From: an uncultured Ruminococcus sp.
GTDB taxonomy: Bacteria; Bacillota; Clostridia; Oscillospirales; Ruminococcaceae
Assembly: GCA_902800795.1 (NCBI GenBank)
Contig: CADCFQ010000001.1
Location: 90,111-154,110, forward strand
Direction of reading: 5' to 3'
Length of the DNA: 64,000 bases
Part shown: piece after piece, positions 16,600 to 27,500 of the stretch
How positions within the stretch are numbered: position 1 is the first letter of the stretch
Layout of the letters: the number at the start of each line of letters is the position of its first letter
Notes under the pieces: generated by a model
The model's input: only the letters and a program-made list of their open reading frames with translations
Databases searched by the model: none
Told to the model about the DNA's origin: nothing
Position numbers and translations under genes: made by a program

Positions 16600-17445
16600 A
16601 TGGATGAAAAGAAAAGCCTTATGCAGAGGTTCAAAGATTTGTCAAAACCTAAAAAGCTTCAGCTTGTCATGGCCTCTCTGCTTACTCTTGTCCTTGTGAT
16701 CGGTATACCTGTATATGCCTGGTTTTCCTATTCGTCGAACATAGAGACCCTGGCAAAGATAAAGGCGCCGACGACACTTGATATCAAGTCAGGCCACGCA
16801 TATTCTATCGAGTATCTCGATCTTTCCGATATTGATGCATCGGATGTAGACGAAAACGGAGTCGGGTCTAAGGATTATATTTTTGCCGTTAAAGCGGGAA
16901 GCAGCATCAGCTCGTATGATATCCAGATAGCCCATACGACCAATATCCCGTTTACATATGAGCTTTACAGAGCCAGTGAGCTCGGGGAGGGCAATAACCC
17001 TCCGCCGGGTACTGTGGCTACATTCGTATATCATAATGAGCAGACCGAAGAGTCCATTTCATATTATTACGGATATGCGTCTAATTCATCAGACAGCGAA
17101 GATTCCGTGGCTGTGCCGGGGAGCTCAAAGCTTGAGCTGACCGATCTGAATCCCGACGGCGACACGTTTGGAAGGATACTTGGAAAAAAGAATGATGCTT
17201 CCGGTATCTATTCGGAAAAGACAGGGTATTCCGGTGCCGATGATCCGCAGCTGTATGCTGTACCGCTGTATTCGCAGCATACGGGTATCAAAACATGGAA
17301 TCCCGCCGCTGACTATTTTATATTAAGATTAAAATGGAACACAAAGAATGATAATACGGCTTTTGCAAAATGGAATGCGGCTGAGAATAACAAAGAAACG
17401 GATATGATCTACATATCGGCAAAGGCATCGGCAGGGTCGGGCTAA
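16600..17445 (+). CDS. Secreted or anchored protein with AWFS-type signal
   Basis: The 281-residue protein begins with a basic region and a hydrophobic helix that runs into VYAWFSYSSN at about residues 40-49, a variant of the AWFTMN motif. The rest is Ser/Asp-rich with predicted beta character and includes DYFILRLKWNTKND near the end. No cysteine pair or catalytic motif is seen. A very strong AAAGGAGGAGAG ribosome site precedes the ATG. It lies 55 bases after the previous gene and 35 bases before the next, inside one operon. A role as a second fibre subunit is inferred from context only. Confidence 0.68.
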   Translation: MDEKKSLMQRFKDLSKPKKLQLVMASLLTLVLVIGIPVYAWFSYSSNIETLAKIKAPTTLDIKSGHAYSIEYLDLSDIDASDVDENGVGSKDYIFAVKAGSSISSYDIQIAHTTNIPFTYELYRASELGEGNNPPPGTVATFVYHNEQTEESISYYYGYASNSSDSEDSVAVPGSSKLELTDLNPDGDTFGRILGKKNDASGIYSEKTGYSGADDPQLYAVPLYSQHTGIKTWNPAADYFILRLKWNTKNDNTAFAKWNAAENNKETDMIYISAKASAGSG

Positions 17446-17480
17446 GTGATGCCAAATACTATAATGAGGAGGAAACAGCT

Positions 17481-18545
17481 TTGAAGAGATTTTTCAAAAA
17501 ACTGAAAAAACACTGGATAACAGTGTGGCTCGTTGCGGCTGTTCTTGGTGTTGGCATTTTTGTTGTTATTGCTACATACACCGGTATCTACTCGGTGAAG
17601 AGAGTCGTATCGATGAAACAGCCGGCAGGAGTGCTTTTTTCCTCAAACAGTATGCAGCCCTCATCTGACACTTCGATCCCGACGAGACATCTGACAACAT
17701 CGCAGAGCAGCGGAAAATATGTTTATAACCTGACTGTATGTGATTTTGCACAGTCCGACCCGCTTACCAGATATGTCAGCGAAAACGGTCTTTTCTACGA
17801 TCTGACAGCACAGCTTTGTGTAAAGCAGAATGGCGAGTATTATCCGGTCAGTGATACAACGAATGTGACAAGAGATGTCAGGACCCATGCGGAGAACACA
17901 AATTTTGCTATCAAGTATGTTTCCGATGGCGGAACGGATGTATCATCGGATAATGATAATACGGAACGATCTCTTGCCAACGGCGCTGAGGTCAGATTTC
18001 CTGATCAGAGGATACGTCCGCAGCAGAACGGCAGCGTATTGCCTAACGGAACAAACAAGTATGCGGTGACCTTTGATCCTTACGAGCTGGGAGATAATCA
18101 GCTCATAGATTACTATATAAAGGTCAGGGCTACCCCGAAAGATGACTCGCTTCCTACGTTATCCTGCTATCTTTATCTTACCAGATCCGTTACCAGGGAT
18201 TCTGCATGGAGAGGAAGATTACAGGAACTGACAGGGCATCCAAACTATGATGCATACAACTATATCATCGAAGGCAGCGGAAAAGGAACAGTAACCGTGC
18301 GCTGGAATTCCAGCTATATAGATGTCAGCGAAGTGTTCCTTGCACAGAATGGCCTTACAGGAAGCGTTGTAACAGAAGCTGAGGATGCGAATCATAATGT
18401 TTGGAAGTATTTTGTTCTAGATGTCGGAGATGAGGTCAACGGCACTGTTATAAGTCGTTATGAGCTTCAGCTCTATAAGAATAACAAAAACGAAAATTAC
18501 AGTAATGTACTGAACTATATAAGCTGCACCTATGTGGCAGATTAG
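17481..18545 (+). CDS. Membrane-anchored or secreted surface protein of unknown family
   Basis: The 354-residue protein has a short basic start KRFFKKLKKHW and one hydrophobic helix at about residues 12-34. The AWF motif of its neighbours is missing, so it may stay as an N-terminal membrane anchor. The remainder looks like beta-sandwich material with many Ser, Asn and Tyr residues. The TTG start is supported by GAGGAGGAAACAGCT directly before it. It ends 21 bases before the giant gene, so the two are very probably translated in close order. It may anchor or chaperone the giant protein, but no motif proves this. Confidence 0.62.
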   Translation: MKRFFKKLKKHWITVWLVAAVLGVGIFVVIATYTGIYSVKRVVSMKQPAGVLFSSNSMQPSSDTSIPTRHLTTSQSSGKYVYNLTVCDFAQSDPLTRYVSENGLFYDLTAQLCVKQNGEYYPVSDTTNVTRDVRTHAENTNFAIKYVSDGGTDVSSDNDNTERSLANGAEVRFPDQRIRPQQNGSVLPNGTNKYAVTFDPYELGDNQLIDYYIKVRATPKDDSLPTLSCYLYLTRSVTRDSAWRGRLQELTGHPNYDAYNYIIEGSGKGTVTVRWNSSYIDVSEVFLAQNGLTGSVVTEAEDANHNVWKYFVLDVGDEVNGTVISRYELQLYKNNKNENYSNVLNYISCTYVAD

Positions 18546-18566
18546 TATAAGGCAGGTGAGCAGGTA

Positions 18567-21500
18567 ATGAATAGAAAAAAGAGTTTATCAAAACGATTTC
18601 TGAGTCTGGTTATGGCCATGGCTCTTACTGTCAACATCTGCTTTGGTGACTTTATGCCTTTTGAGGGTCTGTTCGATGCTTTGTTAAAGACTGAGGCTGC
18701 TTATGTGCCAAGTAAAAACATAAATGAATTCAGCACAGGCAATATCTCGCTTGGCTATGATGACTTCAAGGCATATGCTTATTATTACCGGAATGAAGAA
18801 AGCTTTGCACAAGCACATCAGAATGACTCCATAACACTTACCTTCCAGACGATAGATACGATCGATTCGGAATACAGTCCGCTCGGAACAAAGAAATATC
18901 CTTTTAACGGTTCGCTTTTGTTCAGCGTTGCCGATGGAGTTTACGAATATACCCTCAAGACGAACACACCGCTGTTTGATTATATTTCGGATAATGCAGT
19001 TATCGGCAACAGTGTTACATTGAATCTTTTCAGTATGACGGCCGGAAATGCTCTTCTGGCCAATCATGTCGAGGATGCAGATTCGACCGCCGGAAACGGT
19101 ACTGCAAACTGGAATATAAATCTGGCTCATCAGTATGGAAGCTATCAGTCCTTGACCAGCCAGCCCTATGCAGGCGTTATAGGCGAAATGATGGCGGGAG
19201 CTTCCGTGAAGCTGCAGTTTAACGATTATCAGAGTACAGCTGTAAGCTCATCAGACAATGTAGGTATGATCTGCGGCGAAATGGCTGAGGATTCATCGAT
19301 CACTCTGGAGCTTACAGAGAATACAGCCATGAATGTTACTTCTACCGGCGTCGGCACTTCAGCAGGTGCGCTGGTCGGAAAAATGAACTCCGGCTCTGAA
19401 CTTATCCTTGCAAAGATCCCTGCCGCATCGACCTCTTCATCGGTCACGGCAAGCGGTACGGGAAGCTATGCAGGCGGTCTGGTCGGATGGGCAAACAATG
19501 CATCTGTGACAGTACCGTCAGGTGGTATGAAGGTCGGGGATACAACAACAAGCGTTATGGTCATCCCTGTCCGGGGGACAGTAACAGCGGCATCGGGCAG
19601 CGCAGGCGGCTTGTTCGGATATTATAAGAACAATGACAGCGCAGGCATTTTTGATCTGAAGGAATATGATATCGAAGCTACCGTTTTCGGTGAAAACTGC
19701 GGCGGTGTCTTCGGTGCGCTTGAAAATGAAAAAGGAGAGCAAACATCTGCTGCAAAGCTGACTGTTAAAAACACAGCAAATGCAGGAACTGTGAATGTTA
19801 GTTCCGGCAACAATGCAAATAAGGGCTACTTTGGCGGTATCGCAGGAATATATACATCCGATGACCTTGCCAACAGCCTGGAGCTTGACGGCTTTACGGT
19901 CACATCAACAGCCAATGCTGCGTTTGACTCGTATGGCGGAGCGATAGGCATTGCCGGCTCCGCAGCGTATGTAAAGGCTGATGGCTTGACGGTCAATTCC
20001 ACTAATGCCGGCAAAAAGGATAGTGATTCGTTTTACGGCGGTCTGATCGGAAAAACGTCTGATAATAATGGTGTGTTTGTAGATCTTGGAAGCTTTACAC
20101 TTAATGCACCGAATTTCAAGGGCGGCGGAGTAGTCGGAAGCTTTAAGAATGGTGTACTGCGTCTTAGCGGAGTGACCAATATGTCAGCAGCTAAGGCTGC
20201 AAGAGGCGGTCAGCTTATTGGCGAGAATGACAATGTGCTCACCTATGCTCTTGGCACAGGCTCTAACGGCACAGCCTACGAAAACGGCTGGACATTTACA
20301 CGTTCAAACGGCTCGCAGGTCGACGACCTTGGAACATGGGGCGAGGTAGTGCGTGTTGCTGACATAGAGGACAAGAACAGCGGGATCCTCACTCTTGACA
20401 GTTCAGCTCATACGGTAACGGTGAAAGCAGCCAAGACTTCAATGGGTACAGATGCTGATTTTGCAAAAACCGCACTCAATATCCAGCTCAATCAGGGCAA
20501 TAATTATGATTGCCTCAAATTTACAGGCGACAGCGAAAATACAAGGGAAACTCTGCTCGCAAGCGATAGCCTGTCACTGAGTGCGGATATTTCCCTTGCC
20601 GGCAAAGGTATCACAGGCTTTATGCGTGACGGCGGTGATGTAAGCACTATCGGTAGCTTCACCGGAACGTTCAATGGAAATGATAAAACTATCACTCTTG
20701 CAAGCGGCGAGAGCTTTGGGACCGTTGCAAGCGGTCAGACCGAGGGAATGGGTCAGATCTACCGCCATCAGTATAACGGTCTGTTTGCTGTTATCGGAAA
20801 CGGCACAAGCGGCACAGGTACGGTAAATAATCTTACTATTGATGGGAGCATTACTGTCCATAACAAGATCGATGGCATGAACATCGGCGGTATCGCAGCT
20901 GTATCAATGGGAAATACAACGCTTACGAGCATTAATGCAAGCCAGACTATAAATTATAAAGAGCCTTCAAAGGTAGATGGTACAGAGGCTGCCGGAAAGA
21001 ATATCGGTGGTCTTATTGGTCTTGCATCGAACAGCTCAGATAACGGTACAATCGCGATATCGGGAACCAGCTCCATAAGCACGACTCTTAACATCAGCGG
21101 TTCATATGCAAGCTGGAACTGCTTCGGTTCCGCAATCGGAAAAGTGACATCTCCTGCGTTTATCATCAATATCGCACAGGGGGAGTCTGATAAATTGACT
21201 GTGGCTTCCAAGATGGTTGATAATAGTTTTACCGCAGGCGGAAATACCGACAGCGGCGGTCTGATAGGACGCATCACTTCGGGTACTTATGTAGATAGGA
21301 AAGTCAATATCAAGAATCTTGAATTTGACGGATGTACTATAGTTAATAAAGCATCGTCAAATGGCGGCGGATTTCTCGGGTATTCATGGCTTGATACTGA
21401 AACAACTATTGAAGGTCTTACAGTAAAAAATGGCACGATTAACAATACAACTCCGAATGTCGGCGTTATGTGCTATGAAGCAACAGGTAAGTGGAAGGTA

Positions 21501-24500
21501 AACAATCTTACAGTTACAAAGATGTCGCTGTCCGGCGGGGCAGGGGCTTCCCTTGGTATGCTTGTAAATAAGACTTATAGCGATAAAAAAGGACTCTATT
21601 TGGATGTTCTTAACGCAGGCTATACTCTCACCGATAAATCAGGAGATACTGGTATAGCATTGCCTGCGTCACTGGGAATATATGACGAAATCGCAGCGTA
21701 TTCGGCAAGCAGTGTACTTGGTGGTGGTGACGGAACGGGTGTTATCTCTGTCAATATGAACAGCACAAGAGGCGGATCGCTAACAAGAATAACTGAAACA
21801 GGCACCTATCAGAACCAGCTGACAAGTGCTTCTTCAGCAGCGCTCGAAGATACCAATTACGCAAATGACAAATCAAGATACTATTATAATCTTGACAGAA
21901 TGAGCAGCTCCGATGCAGGCCAGAATCTTGTTTTGTGGAGCGTGAACAAGTATGCAGCATCAAATATTTCGGGCGAGTTTACGTTTGACAGCACTCTTAG
22001 CGGCGAAGCCAACCTGACAGGTCTGTCATTCTATCCCGTTGCAAACGCTGCAGACGTGACGCTCAGCGGTCTGAATGTGACCTTTGATTACAGCGGAATA
22101 TACGGAGCCGAAAGCGTATTCGGCACATCTAATCCCACGGATAGCTATATCCGTGATCCGGGTGTTGCAAACCAGCACTACCTGATGCACAGTGGACTGT
22201 TTATCAATGTTCCCGCAGGAAAAACCGTAACTGTTACCGGTTCATCATCTATCGGCGGCAATTTCCTTGAGGTCGGTGATTATAAAGCTGCGCTTATCAG
22301 CGGCACTATGAATGGTAATCTGAAGGTAACAGGCTCGCTTAAGCTTAAAGGTCTTACTCCCAAAACAACAGGCAATGTAGCCTATAACCAGGGCTATCTC
22401 CTTATGAACAATATCTCACGCCCTGATTCGCAGACGGCAACTGTCACACTGGAACTGAATAACGTTTCCACAAGCGACTATTCAAGCACAGCACAGACAG
22501 CCGTTGCTAAGAGCCTTATCGGTCCTGCGGACGGCAGAAGCCTGAACTTTAAGTTCTCAGGTATCAAGCTCGATTCAAGAAAAGCAACTGTTCCCGACAC
22601 TGATGTGACGGATGTTAATACTACGCTCACGAGTAAATACGGAACATCAAGGTCTATTTTCTCAGATGCAACACTGGTTTATTCCATCAACACCGACCAG
22701 TACGCTGAACTTATCTACAACTTTACAAGAGATAACGACTGGGGAAGCGGCGACAGAAACGTTACCTACGGCAGTGAGATCTCCAATTCTAAGGAGTATG
22801 CAGGTCAGGAAAAGAAGTACTCCGGTGATCCGAGAAACTATACAAGACCTGACCAGGACAGCAATACGGAATATACATTCTCGGATAGTATTTTCCTGCC
22901 GTATGTATACACCTCTTATGATCCTGACGCTGACCACACGAACAAGTATAACAGAGAAATAAAAGTCAATGTGGTTACAGAGGTCGAGTGGGAAGGCTGC
23001 GGAAGCTACAACGATCCGTACTTGATCAAAGACGCAAAACAGCTTGTAGCTGTGGCTAAATTCCTGCAGACCGGTAAAGCAAGTGACCTGGGTTCGATCA
23101 TCCTTCCTGTCAATTCAGCCAACTTTAGCGGTATTGACAAATCCACAAAGGGAGACCGCTGGTGTACTGATAAAACCGGTAATACCTATCATGCATTATT
23201 CGCTAATGAAGGCGAAACAGATTTCAAATCAGGTAATAATACCTGGACTGCTGAAAATGTCCAGTATTATCTTGCCGGTGCTTATTACAAGATAGGCAAA
23301 CCTATTGAACTCGGAACCGATTTTGTCGGGCTTGGCGGTAAAACTGCCAATACAGCTTTCCGTGGAGTCATCGTTGGCGAAAAAAACAACTCCGGAGAGC
23401 CAGGATATACTATCATCAACAAGAGCACAAGTCCGTTTATAACCGTAACAAACGGCTGCGTGGTCAAGGATATCAATATTAAAGTTGATTATAACATACC
23501 CCTTACTCAAGGAAACAATGGTACAACTGATGCCTATTTCGGATATAATCATACACAGACGGATGTATGCAGAAATTACGGCGGCATTATCGGCGAGGTA
23601 ATGGGCGGCGACAATATCATCGACAACAGCTATGTGACATTTGAAAGCGGCAGAAAGATCACCCTCAGCGGCAGCAACGGCACTATCGTGCCTGTCGGCG
23701 GCTATGTGGGAGTGGTTGTCTTTGGTGCGCTCGTTTTCAAGAATATGGACGCAAGAAAGACTACTCTTTCAAACATCGGGCTGAATGTTGTTTACAGTAA
23801 TGGCAATACCAGCACGACAAGCGGTGTTAATCTGGCTAACAGTGTAGATAGTACTAATCAGGAATCCTGGGCGGCTATCTATGTCAACCCTCTTGTTGGC
23901 CGTGTTATAAACGGCTACGCTGTTAACGAGACGGGCGGCAGTGCTAAGGATGCCAATGGAGATCCGGTAGATCAGTTTTCCAACTCCGAGGATGGCAAGT
24001 ATCATGATGATGGCAGTACCACGAGAACCGGAACAATCGAACATACACTTAAAAACGGCGCAAAGCACTATTCTATTGCCGATATCGACCCTTATTACGG
24101 CAAAACGGCTGAACAGTGGAATGCACTTACCGATGCACAAAAAAATGCACTCATGCTCGATGTGAGCACAGTTCCTGTTGATACAGCAAATGACGGCACT
24201 ATTAACGTGCCTAACGCACAGGCTTTGTTTGTGCTGTCCTTAATTACGCAGTCCACGGCGGGAACGGCGACGGAAATATACGGAACAGCCATTGATCAAT
24301 CCGATACAGGAGAGGTAGAAACCTCTCGCGAAGAAGATCCGGACGGCAATATCACGATCTATAAGTCAAGAACCATTGTGAACTCTTTGCCTGCAAAAGA
24401 TTATACTAACTCTCTGTCTTACGGAACATACAGTGATTCAGTTTACGGTATGAGCCATAATGCTGATTACAGTGATGTAGGAACAAATAGTGCTTTTACT

Positions 24501-27500
24501 GATATTACCGACTATTCTGAACTTGCAAGTATGGACACTGCGGCAAGCTCAGCGATTCCTTATATCATCAGGCATTATACTGTGGGTGAAACAGGTGGTA
24601 AAACAACTACGACGACTGAAACGGATTCTGTTACTAAATCAAGAACAGAAACCCAGGAAGTAGAAAAAGTTATTACTTACAATTTAGGGGATGTATTTAC
24701 TCCAGATGAATCTTCGGATTTAGATGGACAAATACTTGTTATTAGAGGAATACATGGTAGAGGAAGTGAACACTATTTGGTAGATTCACCGGGTAATCCC
24801 GGTGATAGACGAAATGCGGTTTTGGCGTGTGACACAGATATAAGTAATGCTGCGGAGATTCACTTTGAAAAGCAGAGCAATGGAAAATACTTTCTCTGGT
24901 GTGGAACAGAAACAAATAAACAGTATCTTAGTATTACGCCACTGGTGAAAACAAACTCGCTTACAAATTATAATCCGAATGAGAGAGGAAATCTCGAGAT
25001 TGGGTCAACACCTTTTCCTTTTGATGTGTCATTCTATAGACAAAATAGTAGTACTTGGTTGGATAATAATGAGAATTATTATTGGACAATAAGCGGAACG
25101 GTTACGGTCAATAATCAGCAAAAAACAATGTATATAAACTACGATAAAGATAGATTATATTATTGTGGATATGTACAAGGCAGTGGGAACCCTGGTACTA
25201 ATAATTTTGATAAAGGAAATAGACTAAGACTATACCATACTGAAGCTACTATAACCAAAAATGTTGAAGAAATAATTAGCGTTGATTATACAGAAACAAC
25301 CATAACCACAACGAATACAACAACAACGACGTTTAGCTACCCTGCACGCTGTTTGACAAGTACGGCAGGCTACTATGACATAACGCTGAACGGCACCGAC
25401 ACCACCTATCAGCTGCCCGACAGCTTCCGTGGATTGGGCTGCGTTGGAATGTATGATTCGGCTTCGGGAAAAGCTAATCCATATCCTATAAAGCTGAATA
25501 CTTTTGATGGAAACGAAAAAACAATAGATGTAGATATTTTCCTTAACAAGTTCAACAAGGATAATTATTTCAACAAACTTCATAAGAACACAGATCAGGA
25601 TTTTTCTGTAGCTGCAAACCATACTACTATCAATGGTAATACCAATACTGATAACCACGGTATCGGTCTGTTTGATTCCGTTATTATGAAAGATTCAAGC
25701 AGCAAGTTCAGCGATTTTGAACTTACTGGTTCGGTCAGAACGGCAATATATAATTATTCCTATGATTCTCGTGGGGAATGCCATGATATTTCTGCCGATA
25801 ATCTTTTCCTGAGTGCAGGAGGAGTATGCGGATGGGCAAGGAATAATCCTGTCGATGTTGGATTTGAAGGTATTGACCTTAATGATTTGACAGTATGCGG
25901 TACAAATCATTTCGGAGGACTTTTGGGCTATTCTGGTCTTCAGTCTCCGGCTTCTGCGAATGATACAACCTCTTATCATATTTGGATAAAAGAATGCACT
26001 GCTGATAATATTTCCATTAAAGCTACAGCAGGCTCTACGGTCGGTGATGCAAGACAGGCAAGATGTGGAATGGGGGCTTTCGTTGGAAAGGTTCAGGAGG
26101 GTGCCGTATATATTTATGGTACTTCTTATGAAGACGACAATCCTGATGCGGATGGTAATTATGCTGAAGTACTGATCGATCGCTTTGAATTAACTTCAGG
26201 AGATACATTAAATTACAACATGTCAGCCGGCGGTTTGGTTGGTTTTGCAGGTAATGGATGTAAGATATATGACATGCGTGTCTCTTCGAAGAGTTCAGCT
26301 GTAACGATCGGCGGAAATTTGGTGAACTTTGCCGGTGGAATGGTTGGCGGAATGCAGTCTTCGTTGAGTGGCGGTAAAACCGGTGTAGCAGTATTCAAAA
26401 ACTGTATAGTTGATAATATCAACGTGAATGGTAACTATGCCGGCGGAATTTATGGTGGAAAATGGGATTCCGGCTGGACAACATATTCCATAACAATGGA
26501 CAACTGTAAGATGATCGGAACTCCGGGAACACATAATACTATATTTGGAAATGATTCTTTCGGAGATAACAACAATAATACTGTCAACCATGTGGCTTAT
26601 GCCGGCGGATTGATAGGAAAGCTGTATCCTTTCACAAATCTTGATGATAATAATCAGGTTACGTACAACGTGCTTATCAAGGATTGCTTAGTCAGCAATT
26701 ATGATATCACGGCGGCTACTACTGCGACAAGCTATGCAGGGGGATTTATAGGTTATGCAAGTTCTGTCAACAACAGTGTTACCTGCTATATGCATGACAG
26801 TTCTGTTGAAAACTGTAAAATCGGCGCAAACGGAAACTATGCAGGTGGTGTTGTAGGAAGAATCATACGGAAAGATAATAATGAGATATTAGGTTACAAT
26901 ATTAAACTGGATAAGATCACTACGGATGCCGGCGACAAAATGGGAGCCTGGATAGGATCTGCTCCAAGCGATACTACTTCACAAAAAACAAGTATCCAGC
27001 TTGTTGGTATGGCAATCTATGGAAACGGATATAAGAATGTCGGGAATGATGCAAGCCTTGGTACAGCTTCCTTCGTCTTCGCCGACTATGACGGTGCGAG
27101 TGAGGGTACAACAGTAAATAATGTTACCACATATCCGACAAGGGTGTCAACGTTCAACAATACTTATAATGTAGAAATGCCCAAATACCCATATATTAAC
27201 ATCAATCCTCAGTCATCTATGGGCACGGGCGAGATCATATCGGGTGACGGTGCGGTCCTTTACGGTCAGAACGTTTCAATGGCTGCCAAGATCTATTCAG
27301 AGCTTGGAGACACAAACAATACAAGACGTTATACAACGTTTGTTGATACCGAGATAACAACTACCGGTAAAAAGATAGGCGACTACCTTAGGGCATCGCC
27401 AGGTTTTGAAGGTGATAAGATCACAACGTGGAAAACTGAGATCGGTTCAACTCCTTCCGGAGTCGAGGACTTTGCAATGATAGTTATAGCAAACGAAGAT

